From: Terriglobus roseus
GTDB lineage: Bacteria > Acidobacteriota > Terriglobia > Terriglobales > Acidobacteriaceae
DNA length: 64,000 nt
Reading direction: 5' to 3'
NCBI RefSeq assembly: GCF_900105625.1
Contig: NZ_FNSD01000001.1
Coordinates: 1,116,001-1,180,000 of the forward strand
Shown here piece after piece: positions 28,514 to 37,135 of this stretch. Both the position numbers and the translations under genes were made by a program. Position 1 is the first letter of the stretch. Each line of letters begins with the position of its first letter. Under the pieces are notes generated by a model. That model ran no database searches. It was given only the letters and a program-made list of their open reading frames with translations, and was not told where the DNA came from.

Positions 28514-31500
28514 ATGAACGATCCACATAAGTTGTGGCGCGCTGTTGCCCTTGCAAGTCCTTTGGCATTGGTCAGTATTTGTGCGCATGCGCAAAGCAGC
28601 TTTGGACAGATCTCCGGCGTCATCACAGATCAAACCGGAGCGGCAGTGCCAAACGCAACCGTCTCGATCACTTCAGTAACAACCCAGACGACTCGCATGG
28701 CGACATCCGACTCGGACGGAAACTACATCGTCACAAATCTGCCCATCGGCGAATACGTGATCTCGGTGAAACAGTCCGGCTTTCGTACTGCACAGCAATC
28801 AAACGTCACCATCACCGCAGACGCTAAGGTGACATCGAACTTTGCGATGCAGCTGGGTCAGGTCTCCGAAGTGGTGGAGGTCCAGGGCGGCGCGATCGAG
28901 ACGCTTAATACGACCTCGGGTGAACTCTCCCGCGTCATTGATGCCAAGCAGGTGGAGAACCTTGCGCTGAATGGACGCAACTACACGCAGTTGCTCACAC
29001 TGGTTCCCGGCGCAGTCGTGACCAATCCAGATATCTTCGCGGTCACGACATCGCTGGCCTCGAATAACCAGACCATCAATGGCAACCGTTCTGATTCCAA
29101 TAATCTGACAGTTGACGGAGCTTATAACCAGGTGGCCGGCTCGAACGGCTCACTCATGAACAACGTGGGTCCCGACTTCATCAGCGAAGTCAAGATCAAC
29201 ACGTCGAACTCGTCTGCGGAATACGGTCGCACGCAAGGCCCTACGTTCAACATAGTGACCAAGAGCGGCTCCAACGCTTTCCACGGAGGCGCTTTCGAAT
29301 TCCATCGCAATAGCTATCTTGACGCCACGAACTACATCGCTCGTAAAAAGACGCAGCTGATCTATAACGACTTCGGCTTCTTCATCGGCGGCCCAATCAT
29401 TCGCGACAAGCTTTTCTTCTTTGTAGGGGAAGAATGGAAACGGCTGCGTCAACAGGCGACTGCCAGCACCTTCACGGTGCCAACAACGGCGATGCTAAAC
29501 GGAGACTTCAGCGCCCTGTGTTCTGCATCGAAGGATGCATCCGGTAATCCTGGCACCTTCAACGGCGCAGGCGTATGCTCGGCGACCAGCGGTAGCTTCG
29601 GCCAGCTATATTTTCCGGGCACGAGCACTCCCATCCCAAACAACAACATCTCTGCACTGATGTCGGTGGATGGTAAGGCGATCGCGAACGTATACAAAAC
29701 CATCATCGGTGGAGGGCTGAGTTATCGTGACGGTGGCATCCCGTCGAATAACCTGACCCTCGCTCCATCCAACCCTCTCGACTTTCACCAGGATCTGGTT
29801 CGATTCGACTACGTCATCAGCCCCCGGCACTCTCTCTTTGCACGCTGGATTCATGACCAGAACACCTTGATTGATCCATTTGGCACCTTCGCAAACTCGG
29901 GCATCCTGAACACCACGCCCACCACACGAAATCGCCCCGGGCAGAGCTACCTGGTCAGCGAAACCTGGACCATACGACAGAACCTGATCAACCAGGTGCA
30001 GGCGAACGCCAGCTGGGCTGCACAGCGCATCCCGCCGTATGGCAATAACTGGAAACGGGAGACCTACGGTTTTGGGTTCAACAAGCTCTACCCCGGTGTG
30101 GGTCCGTATCCGAACGGAATCCCGATTACAAACATCAGCAACTTTGCCGGTTTTCAGGGACCCAACTTCTCTTTGATCTCGCCGTCCACGGATATCCAGA
30201 TCGCGGACAACGTCACCTATGTAAAGGGCGATCACAACATGAAGTTCGGCATCGCCTACATCCGCGACCGCGTGGATCAAAACGGTCGATCAAACTACAC
30301 GGGGACGGTAGGTTTCAGCCAGAATGGGACGGCCACGGCCCGGTCCAGTAATTGCGGACAGGCGGCCTTTAATACGACTTGTTATTCGCTGTCCGATGCC
30401 TTCCTGGGTAACTTCCAATCGTACTCGGAAAACAGCGCGGACCCCGTGGGTCATTTCCGCTTTAATCAGATTGAAGGTTACGTACAAGATCAGTGGCGTG
30501 CGACAAGAAGCCTCAGCTTCGATCTGGGACTGCGCTATCAGTGGCTGCAGCCGTTCTACGCACAAGGCAATAACCTGACGAACTTCGACCCCGCGGCGTA
30601 CAACGCAGCGAATGCCGTATCGGTTAGCGCCGGAGGCTCCCTGGCGAATCCGGGTGTCGGCAATCCTTATAACGGCCTGGTTCGTGTGGGAGACGGCGTT
30701 CCGCAGGACCAACAGAAGCGTGTCCCTAACGTGAACACCTCGCTGTTCGGATTGATCCCTGCAGGCGCACCTCGCGGCTTCTACAAGATGAATGGCGCCG
30801 TTGGACCGCGCTTCGGTTTCGCCTACGCCGCGAATGACAAGACATCCATCCGTGGTGGCGCGGGATTGTTCTACTACCGTCCCCAGGGAAACCTTGTGTT
30901 CAGCCAGCTGAACCTGCCGCCTTTCCTACAGAACACACAGTTCGGTGTCGGGAATCTGGCGACACTCACATCGCTCTCGGCCAATAGCACCGGGCTGCAG
31001 GCAGCGATCAGTGCGGTCGACCCGAAAAATAAGACGCCGTACACCTGGCAGTACAGCGTGGGAGTGCAACGTCAGCTACCAGGCAAGGTGCTGCTGGAAG
31101 CCAATTATGTTGGCAGCGTCGCTCATCACCAGTTGCGTCAGCCAAATATCAACATCCCGGATCTGGCGCCAGTCTTCGCAAACCAGAACTCCGCCACACC
31201 GAACTCCTCGATCGCTGCATTCAATCCCTACCGGGGTTTCAACGCGATCAATTCCAACCGCTTTGACTCCAACTACAACTACAACGCACTCCAGGTCTTC
31301 GCTTCCAAACGAAGCGGAGCCATCACAGCCACACTCTCCTACACCTATTCCAAGGCATTAGGCGACTCTGCCGGCAACAACATTACGCTTGAAAACTGGC
31401 GCGATCTTGCTTACAACTATGGGCCCCTCTCCAACGACCGTCGTCACGCGTTCGTCGCGAGCTTCACGATCCAGGCTCCGGAGCTCAAGGGCCGCAATTT

Positions 31501-31993
31501 CCTGCTGCGTGAAGTAGCAGGCGGGTGGCAACTGAGCGGCGTGGCGCGCCTGCAGAGCGGCGCGTATTACACCATCCAGCAGACTTCGACGATCCAGCTT
31601 GGCACAACACGAGCTGATTACGTTTCAGGTCAAGGCCGCGTCTACAACGCACATGCGGGTATCTGCGGTTATCTGAACAACGGTGCGGGAGGCACGTGTA
31701 ACGACAGTGCAAAGCCATACGTGACGACTGCAAAGGCGCAGGCAAATCACTACGGTAACGCTCCTGTCGGTGGAGTGGTCGGGCCCGGTCTGGCACAGAC
31801 GGACGCGACGCTCTCCAAGACCTTCCCGTTTGGAGAAGTTGCCCGCCTTAAACTGCAGGCCGATATGTTCAACGTGCTCAATCGCACCAACTTCAACGGT
31901 CTCAACCTGAACACCAGCAGCAGCAACTTCGGCACCATCTCGTCCGCGTTTCCACCGCGGCAGATGCAACTTGGTGCACGCATTCTGTTCTAA
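28514..31993 (+). CDS. TonB-dependent receptor with carboxypeptidase-regulatory-like domain, second
   Basis: 1159 residues; AGGAGAG lies upstream of the ATG, and the signal peptide is AVALASPLALVSICAHAQ. The N-terminal CnaB-like domain (ISGVITDQTGAAVPNATVSI) is followed by a plug (QVENLALNGRNYTQLLTLVPG, NGNRSDSNNLTVDG, EYGRTQGPTFNIVTKSGSN) and a barrel ending LGARILF with terminal Phe, as expected for assembly by the Bam machinery. It is similar in plan but not close in sequence to the divergent receptor at 24407. The gene is followed by a strong terminator shared with the convergent GH2 gene. Confidence 0.95.
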   Translation: MNDPHKLWRAVALASPLALVSICAHAQSSFGQISGVITDQTGAAVPNATVSITSVTTQTTRMATSDSDGNYIVTNLPIGEYVISVKQSGFRTAQQSNVTITADAKVTSNFAMQLGQVSEVVEVQGGAIETLNTTSGELSRVIDAKQVENLALNGRNYTQLLTLVPGAVVTNPDIFAVTTSLASNNQTINGNRSDSNNLTVDGAYNQVAGSNGSLMNNVGPDFISEVKINTSNSSAEYGRTQGPTFNIVTKSGSNAFHGGAFEFHRNSYLDATNYIARKKTQLIYNDFGFFIGGPIIRDKLFFFVGEEWKRLRQQATASTFTVPTTAMLNGDFSALCSASKDASGNPGTFNGAGVCSATSGSFGQLYFPGTSTPIPNNNISALMSVDGKAIANVYKTIIGGGLSYRDGGIPSNNLTLAPSNPLDFHQDLVRFDYVISPRHSLFARWIHDQNTLIDPFGTFANSGILNTTPTTRNRPGQSYLVSETWTIRQNLINQVQANASWAAQRIPPYGNNWKRETYGFGFNKLYPGVGPYPNGIPITNISNFAGFQGPNFSLISPSTDIQIADNVTYVKGDHNMKFGIAYIRDRVDQNGRSNYTGTVGFSQNGTATARSSNCGQAAFNTTCYSLSDAFLGNFQSYSENSADPVGHFRFNQIEGYVQDQWRATRSLSFDLGLRYQWLQPFYAQGNNLTNFDPAAYNAANAVSVSAGGSLANPGVGNPYNGLVRVGDGVPQDQQKRVPNVNTSLFGLIPAGAPRGFYKMNGAVGPRFGFAYAANDKTSIRGGAGLFYYRPQGNLVFSQLNLPPFLQNTQFGVGNLATLTSLSANSTGLQAAISAVDPKNKTPYTWQYSVGVQRQLPGKVLLEANYVGSVAHHQLRQPNINIPDLAPVFANQNSATPNSSIAAFNPYRGFNAINSNRFDSNYNYNALQVFASKRSGAITATLSYTYSKALGDSAGNNITLENWRDLAYNYGPLSNDRRHAFVASFTIQAPELKGRNFLLREVAGGWQLSGVARLQSGAYYTIQQTSTIQLGTTRADYVSGQGRVYNAHAGICGYLNNGAGGTCNDSAKPYVTTAKAQANHYGNAPVGGVVGPGLAQTDATLSKTFPFGEVARLKLQADMFNVLNRTNFNGLNLNTSSSNFGTISSAFPPRQMQLGARILF

Positions 31994-32010
31994 AAGAACG
32001 CAATGCATAT

Positions 32011-32048
32011 AAGAAAGAGGAGCGGCTTCTGAGCCGCTCCTCTTTCTT
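32011..32048. terminator. Bidirectional rho-independent terminator between convergent genes
   Basis: A perfect 17-bp stem, AAGAAAGAGGAGCGGCT at 32011-32027 with its complement at 32032-32048, and a 4-base loop. The stem base is A/G-rich on one arm and T/C-rich on the other, so each strand ends the hairpin in a T-rich run. It lies 18 bases after the receptor stop and 15 before the end of the GH2 gene, so it can serve both. Confidence 0.9.
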
Positions 32049-32062
32049 GCGTGTGATCGTTC

Positions 32063-33943
32063 CTACTCCGCCTTGCCGATGGCGTGTTCCTTATACGCTT
32101 TGCGAACGACCTCGAACGCCTTCTTCTTTTCCATCTTCTCGGAGAAGAGTCCCTTCCGGTTATAACCATCCTGCAACTTGGGAATATTGCGGGTTGTGGA
32201 GCGGAAATCCATTAGAACCCACGGCGTCACACCTCGGACCTGTGGGATCTTCCGCATCATTGCGAACTGATGTTCATACACATTCGCTTCCTGCTCTTCG
32301 GTCCAGCGATCGTGATTGCCACCGTGATTACCAAACTTCGCTTCGGCTCCAAATTCTGAGAAGATCAGAGGCTTATTCATGGAGAACGTCCACACCTTGC
32401 GATCGGCTTCTTCCGGCTGCCCTTCATACCAGCCGATGTATTCGTTCTGACCGACGACATCAAGAGCCTGCATCAACGGGTCGTCCTGACTGATCTTGTC
32501 TTCAGCCACACGTGGACCAATCAGGGCGGAAGTGATTAGCCGCGTCGGGTCGGTGTGGCGAGCTTCATTCGCAAGATCCGTAAGGAACTTCGTGCGCGTC
32601 GGATTGTTCGGGGTCTCATTGGAAACGGACCAGAAGATGACCGAGGCCTTATTGCGGTCGCGGCGAATCATCTCATGGAGCATCTCGACGGCCTTGTCAT
32701 ACACATCACTCTTATCAAAGGAGATGCGCTGCCAAAGCGGAATCTCCGACCACAGCATGATTCCATCACGATCCGCATACCGCTCCATCCGCTCGTCATG
32801 GGGATAGTGGCATAGACGAGCGAAGTTGGCGTTTAAGTCGTGAAGCATGCCGAAGATGTTCTTTACGTCCTCATCGGTATTCACGCGTCCGCCGCGGACT
32901 GGTGCCTCCGCATGCACGTTTGCTCCTTGGAGGAAGACGGGGTTGCCGTTCAGTAGGATCTTCGTGCCGTCGACGCGGATGTCGCGAAACCCAATGTCAT
33001 CTGTGATCGCATCCGCGCCGGACGCAACACTCACACGATAGAGCCTCGGAGATGTCGGCGACCAAAGCTTTAAAGTCGAAGCCTCAGCGGTGAATCCAGC
33101 CCGGCCATTGGCATCAGTAGACACCGTCTTGGTCACACCAGCCTCTGGGACACGCAGGGTCACAGAAGTTCCGGCGGGCGCGTCCTGCACATGGACGTAG
33201 CCCGACAAAGTCCGTGCATCCTTAGCGGCGAAGGCGCTGCCGTGTTGCAAGTGGATATCGTAATCATCAATGAAATGCTCCGGCACGCTGACCAGCGAGA
33301 CGTCCCGAGTGATGCCACCATAATTGAACCAGTCATACGAGACGGTTGGTATGTCATCTTTGTGACGGGTTGAATCCACGGCGATCACAACCGCATTCAC
33401 GCCGCTGTGCGCGGCTGCGGTGACCTCACAATCAAAAGGTGTGAAGCCGCCCTCGTGCTGGCAGATGCGCTTGCCATTTACCCAGACGAACGACCGATAG
33501 TTCGCCGCGCCCACATGAAGAAACGTGCGGCTTTCAGGCTTTGGCTCAAACTGAAAATCACGCTGGTACCAAACAACTCCCTCGAAACGAAATAGGGTCG
33601 GGTCCTGTGAGTTCCAGTCTCCGGGCACCTTCAGTGTCGGGGCATCGGCGAAGTCATACTCGGTATTGTGGGGTCCGGAAGTAATATTGGGTCGAGTGTT
33701 TTGAGCGTACCCACCATCCCGAACCTTACCTTGATCGTCATAGAGCTCGCGGGCCGGAGGCTGCTCCACCAGGTAGTGCCACTGCCCGTTCAACGAGACC
33801 GTTTGACGATGATCGACGCCGACGATCAACGTCCGCAGCGGCATCTGCGACATCGCATTGATGAACGGGGCGAAGCATAAGACCGCAGGGCAAATCTGTA
33901 GAAATAGCTTCTGAAAAGTCTTGGCCGCTTGGGATGCTGGCAT
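32063..33943 (-). CDS. Glycoside hydrolase family 2 (beta-glucuronidase/galactosidase-like), exported
   Basis: 626 residues from ATG 33943 with CAGGAG upstream and a hydrophobic signal (LQICPAVLCFAPFINAM). The sugar-binding jelly-roll (TVSLNGQWHYLVEQ, GDWNSQDPTLFRFEGVVWYQRDF), the Ig-like domain and the TIM barrel of GH2 follow in order. The acid/base Glu is in IFWSVSNETPNN and the nucleophile Glu in LIFSEFGAEA. Length and barrel motifs are nearer to beta-glucuronidase than to long beta-galactosidases, but the substrate cannot be fixed. It likely works on oligosaccharides in the periplasm near the TonB receptor gene with which it converges. Confidence 0.93.
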   Translation of the reverse strand: MPASQAAKTFQKLFLQICPAVLCFAPFINAMSQMPLRTLIVGVDHRQTVSLNGQWHYLVEQPPARELYDDQGKVRDGGYAQNTRPNITSGPHNTEYDFADAPTLKVPGDWNSQDPTLFRFEGVVWYQRDFQFEPKPESRTFLHVGAANYRSFVWVNGKRICQHEGGFTPFDCEVTAAAHSGVNAVVIAVDSTRHKDDIPTVSYDWFNYGGITRDVSLVSVPEHFIDDYDIHLQHGSAFAAKDARTLSGYVHVQDAPAGTSVTLRVPEAGVTKTVSTDANGRAGFTAEASTLKLWSPTSPRLYRVSVASGADAITDDIGFRDIRVDGTKILLNGNPVFLQGANVHAEAPVRGGRVNTDEDVKNIFGMLHDLNANFARLCHYPHDERMERYADRDGIMLWSEIPLWQRISFDKSDVYDKAVEMLHEMIRRDRNKASVIFWSVSNETPNNPTRTKFLTDLANEARHTDPTRLITSALIGPRVAEDKISQDDPLMQALDVVGQNEYIGWYEGQPEEADRKVWTFSMNKPLIFSEFGAEAKFGNHGGNHDRWTEEQEANVYEHQFAMMRKIPQVRGVTPWVLMDFRSTTRNIPKLQDGYNRKGLFSEKMEKKKAFEVVRKAYKEHAIGKAE

Positions 33944-34329
33944 AGTACTCCTGAGTTTCGGTTGGTAGCCGCGCACCGATGCTACACTCTCCAATTTTGC
34001 GGCGCAAAAGCTACGTACCCCGAAGCTGGCGAAGAACCAACATAAGAGCTAACACGCGTGAAGTTCGCGGGGCCTTCGTAAGAAAATATCTCCGCACCAG
34101 CCAAGTGCACGAAACGTTTGAGAACTGGCTCGAACTTATCGTTTCAAGATTGGCATTTGGCGAGTGAGTGGTGGGTGATGTGGATGCTGGTTGGCTACCA
34201 AACACTGTGAAGACGCCACTAGAAGGTGCGGTGATGCAGAGCCGGCTTGAGCGGAGCGATGATCCGTTGTCGCATACTCATAGGACGCTGCATTAATTCC
34301 AGACCCAGTGATAGCGGTTAGGTTGACTT
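33944..34329. other. Intergenic region, no gene seen
   Basis: About 385 bases upstream of the GH2 gene and downstream of the membrane protein gene on the same strand. Short frames on both strands lack ribosome binding sites and recognisable sequence. It presumably holds the GH2 promoter. Confidence 0.4.
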
Positions 34330-35409
34330 CTAGTTGACGCCAGGAGACAAGACACTCAATGGGGGTGCAGCATTACGATTCTTGAGCCACTCGAGAGTGA
34401 CGCCTTGCGGAGACTTTCCTGGCGGCAGCTTATCGAGGTTTGGCATGTAGATCTCGAGCCCGGCTTTTTCCGTCATGCGCGTCGTCCCATAGACGAGTTG
34501 CGCCTGGTAATTGACGAGGTCCAGATCGAACCATGGATCCTTCGACGCGTCGATCATGGTGAGGTCTACCTGGTGCATGGTGAGTTTGCCGAAGTCCAGA
34601 TCGCCGCCGGAAAGGCGCAGGAAGTTATGCCAGCGCGCCAGATTCTGCTCGTCTTGGCCTGCGCTGCCGTAGACGACAGTCAGGTCGGACTCCGAGGCAC
34701 TCACCGATGTGATCTGGCCGTGAATGTGTGGCGGTGGAAGCAGTCGCTGAGTGTCGAAGAACACGTCGTTGTCAACGATCTGGACACCCGGGGTCTGGGA
34801 CTTGGAGGCGAGGTCCGCGAGGTCAATATGGAATAGTCCAAAGAGGCCCTTCATCGGCATCTTGAGGACGTTCAGCTTGACTAGGTGGTACTTCAGGCGA
34901 CCGTCTGGGAGAGGAGTCAACGTGCCGTCAAGTCGAACCGGCAGTGAGACCAATTTGTGGACCGTACCTTGGAGACGGATCTGTCCATTCTCATTGAAGA
35001 TCTTGATGTTCTTGAGCGGAGCTTTGTTGGAGGCATCACTGTTTAAGAAGTCGGCGATATCGGCGAGCTTTACGTTGATAAGGCCTTTGTCGATTTCGAG
35101 GACGGAGGAATTGGGATCGTCAAAGGACGGATTGCGGGCAGCGCTGGTGCGGAGCATACGGCCCCGAATCCAGCGAACATAAACGCGGAAGTGATCTCCC
35201 TTGCGGAGCAACAGGTTGTGCGCGTAAACCTGCGTGGGTTCAACAGGAGAGTTCGGTGTAGTCGTGGACAGGTCCGCGGGGACGTTTGTGTAAATGGTCG
35301 TGGGACCCGGGTAGAGATGCCGACCGAGAGCAAAAGAGAGAGCGCAGAGTGTGAGGACGCCAGGAATCCACAGGAAAAGCGCGGGGATGGATTTCACCTT
35401 GTTGAGCAC
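34330..35409 (-). CDS. Membrane-anchored protein of unknown function
   Basis: 359 residues. One N-terminal transmembrane or uncleaved signal segment (ALFLWIPGVLTLCALSFALG) leaves the rest outside the cytoplasm. The soluble part looks like an elongated beta-rich lipid-binding fold: VLEIDKGLINVKLADIADFL, IRLQGTVHKLVSLPVRLDG and the HIHGQITSVSASESDLTVVYG strand. It is reminiscent of LmeA/DUF2993-type or other tubular lipid-transport proteins, but I cannot confirm that. The GTG start at 35409 has no purine-rich site; an in-frame GTG at 35397 is an alternative. It has no close partner genes; a genomic scar follows upstream. Confidence 0.75.
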   Translation of the reverse strand: MLNKVKSIPALFLWIPGVLTLCALSFALGRHLYPGPTTIYTNVPADLSTTTPNSPVEPTQVYAHNLLLRKGDHFRVYVRWIRGRMLRTSAARNPSFDDPNSSVLEIDKGLINVKLADIADFLNSDASNKAPLKNIKIFNENGQIRLQGTVHKLVSLPVRLDGTLTPLPDGRLKYHLVKLNVLKMPMKGLFGLFHIDLADLASKSQTPGVQIVDNDVFFDTQRLLPPPHIHGQITSVSASESDLTVVYGSAGQDEQNLARWHNFLRLSGGDLDFGKLTMHQVDLTMIDASKDPWFDLDLVNYQAQLVYGTTRMTEKAGLEIYMPNLDKLPPGKSPQGVTLEWLKNRNAAPPLSVLSPGVN

Positions 35410-35484
35410 GGTGGAAAGGTAGATAGATGCTGTGACGGGATGGTTGTTCGAACTGGCACAATGGAGCCGCCTGCTCGTCGTTTC

Positions 35485-35684
35485 TGCTGCTGACGCTTGG
35501 CTTTAATGCTGTCCTGCCCAGGCTCAGCGTGTCGCAGGCGGAGTAGCCGTTCCCGAAGTTCTACAGGCTCACCGATCGAAGTTCCTCCGCGACGGCCAGC
35601 TACCAATCCCTGCAGGTAGAGTTCACCCGGCGTATGAGGGTCGGTCTCTCGTTCGACACGACGTACGCCCTGGCAAAGGGCCTG
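35485..35684 (+). pseudogene. Fossil joining a MATE-gene piece to a TonB-receptor-gene piece
   Basis: Bases 35485-35536 match the MATE exporter gene at 49063-49114: a 19-base block and the 13-base CCTGCCCAGGCTC are identical and equally spaced (28 bases apart in both). From 35533 the sequence instead matches the TonB-receptor gene at 52818-52968, at well over 80 % by eye, with a GAG-TAC to GAG-TAG stop and a small frameshift. In the intact locus these pieces lie about 3.7 kb apart in adjacent genes, so this is the remnant of a second MATE-receptor locus after an internal deletion, joined across a short GTCGCA/CGCA overlap. It has no coding capacity now. Confidence 0.85.
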
Positions 35685-35742
35685 AATGGCCCCTCGAACG
35701 GCCCAGTTGAGCTCTTTGCAAAACCTAAGTTGTTGATTTAAG

Positions 35743-35787
35743 TGGTGACCCGGGCAGGAGTCCAACCTGCGACCTTCGCCTTAGGAG
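35743..35787 (-). repeat. tRNA 3'-half, probable att-site remnant (tRNA-Arg CCT-like)
   Basis: On the minus strand the sequence runs from an anticodon-loop-like CTCCTAA through GGCGAAGGTC, a T-arm GCAGG-TTGGACT-CCTGC and an acceptor strand CCGGGTC-A-CCA. The 5' half of the tRNA is absent: the preceding bases do not pair with GGCGA. The T-loop has TTGG instead of TTCG. A 3'-half of a tRNA is what integrases of the tyrosine family leave at an attachment site. A 14-bp inverted repeat with one mismatch (35725-35738 and 35806-35819) brackets it. It is not a functional tRNA. Confidence 0.65.
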
Positions 35788-35871
35788 TTGTCAGGGCTAC
35801 GCATTATCAACGACTTAGGCGGTATGGATTGGAACGTAACCGTGCTTTATGCAACGTTCTGAAACCCTTAA

Positions 35872-35902
35872 TGGCCCCAGATTGGCCCCACTAATGGCCC
35901 CA
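35872..35902. repeat. Three phased TGGCCCCA direct repeats beside the att-like site
   Basis: TGGCCCCA occurs at 35872-35879, 35883-35890 and 35895-35902, with 11- and 12-base spacing, about one helical turn. Lying 85 bases from the tRNA 3'-half, they could be arm-type sites of an integrase or the decayed 3' end of a lost integrase gene. Confidence 0.5.
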
Positions 35903-36022
35903 CGCTGGACCTCGTACCCACGCGGCACGAACGGCAAGTCCGGCCGGTTGGTCAAAGATTGAAACCTGGTTCCGTGCTTGAGACGCGTAGTCGAATTGGC
36001 TACACTACATCCAGGGGATCCA

Positions 36023-36301
36023 ATGCGTCAGATTTCACTTCGAGAGTTCCGAACGAGAGGAACAAAAGCACTCCAAGCCGTACCCGTTGGGGAGACGATT
36101 CTGCTCTCTGGTCAGGACGGTCCCACGTTCTTTCTGGTACCAGTGATGGGCGACGTCGCCGCCGAAGATCGTGAGTTGCGTCGCGCGATTGCCAAAGCCA
36201 GTCTTCGAAACAGCTGGAAGCTAGCGAACGCATCACCTCCCCTCACCGAGGAAGAGATCGACAAAGAAGTCAGCCAGGTGCGTTCCAAGCGTAAGCGATA
36301 A
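36023..36301 (+). CDS. Antitoxin of a type II toxin-antitoxin pair (Phd/AbrB-like)
   Basis: 92 residues from ATG 36023, with GGGGATC upstream; an in-frame start 45 bases earlier is weaker. MRQISLREFRTRGTKALQAV resembles the DNA-binding opening of Phd/YefM-type antitoxins, and PVGETILLSGQDGPTFFLVPV matches their second strand pair. The C-terminal half is charged and helical (LTEEEIDKEVSQVRSKRKR), as in regions that wrap the toxin. Only six bases separate it from the PIN-domain gene. It would repress its own operon and neutralise the nuclease. Confidence 0.82.
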   Translation: MRQISLREFRTRGTKALQAVPVGETILLSGQDGPTFFLVPVMGDVAAEDRELRRAIAKASLRNSWKLANASPPLTEEEIDKEVSQVRSKRKR

Positions 36302-36307
36302 AGACCG

Positions 36308-36718
36308 ATGAGACTGGCTGTCTTCGATACCAACGTGATCGTGTCTGCAGGAATCAGGCCTGACGGTGTGCCGGCGCGGCTACTGATGGATTGGGTCTTC
36401 GAAGGCCAAGTACAAACCGTTACCTGCCCAAGCATCATCAAGGAATACCGCGAAGTTGCGAGACGCACCAAGTTCGCTAGGTATGGCTTCCCTCCTCTCT
36501 GGCTGGAGTTCCTGATTGAAGAGAGTCTGCAGCTTCCCGATCCGGGTATCAGCTGGCGGCAAGGCCCGGATCCTGCCGACATCCAATTCCTCACCCTGGC
36601 TCACATCTCCGGAGCATGGCTCGTGACAGGTAACGTGCGAGACTTTCCGGAAGATATTCGCCAGGATGTAACTGTCATCAACCCAACTGGGTTTCTGAAG
36701 CATTTGATCCACGGATGA
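36308..36718 (+). CDS. PIN-domain toxin (ribonuclease)
   Basis: 136 residues, the usual length for the PIN-family toxin group. The acidic Mg-binding residues appear in MRLAVFDTNVIVSAG, in the CPSIIKEYREVARR helix (Glu), and in GPDPADIQFLTLAHISGAWLVTGNVRDFPE (Asp residues). Such toxins cleave RNA. It sits in the scar region beside a tRNA fragment, as addiction modules in mobile DNA often do. Confidence 0.92.
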   Translation: MRLAVFDTNVIVSAGIRPDGVPARLLMDWVFEGQVQTVTCPSIIKEYREVARRTKFARYGFPPLWLEFLIEESLQLPDPGISWRQGPDPADIQFLTLAHISGAWLVTGNVRDFPEDIRQDVTVINPTGFLKHLIHG

Positions 36719-37135
36719 AGTGAACAGAGAAACACTTTGAGGCTCTGTGGGGATCGTTTTTGCACGGGCGACTTGGCACGGCGATATCGCTGTCAGTGAG
36801 GTTGACCCTAGATCGATCCTCTTCGAGTTGAAAGGGTCCCCAGCACCAACGGTAAGAGGACTAGACGTTGTTGGTGACCTCGATGAGCGCATCGGCGATC
36901 TCGCTCCGTACAACACGATGCCAGTCCGCGAGCCACGGTACACAACGAGCATCTACTGCCGCAGCACCCTGTCTGATCCGCGAAAACGGACGATAATCCG
37001 CGAACGGTACTTGACGAAGCTTCGCCGCCACAAGGTGGTCGCGGTGACAGGCGGTCCCTTTGAGTAGAAGGTGCACAGTGTCTGGACTAGGGGTGGCCGG
37101 CCGGTGCTCCCTCGCACCGATAACGTAGCGGGCGC
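36719..37135. other. Region without a confident gene
   Basis: About 415 bases between the PIN toxin and the convergent GH92 gene. Two overlapping frames compete: one on the plus strand at 36747-37067 and one on the minus strand at 36861-37076 (ending IADALIEVTNNV). Neither has a ribosome binding site or a known domain. Either could be a remnant of the mobile region. Confidence 0.4.

Noticed and set aside
35743-35787. Intact tRNA-Arg gene
   Set aside because: Only the 3' half is present; the anticodon stem cannot form with the preceding bases and the T-loop is altered.
36747-37067. 106-codon plus-strand gene after the PIN toxin
   Set aside because: No site, no domain, and an equally plausible frame lies opposite it.
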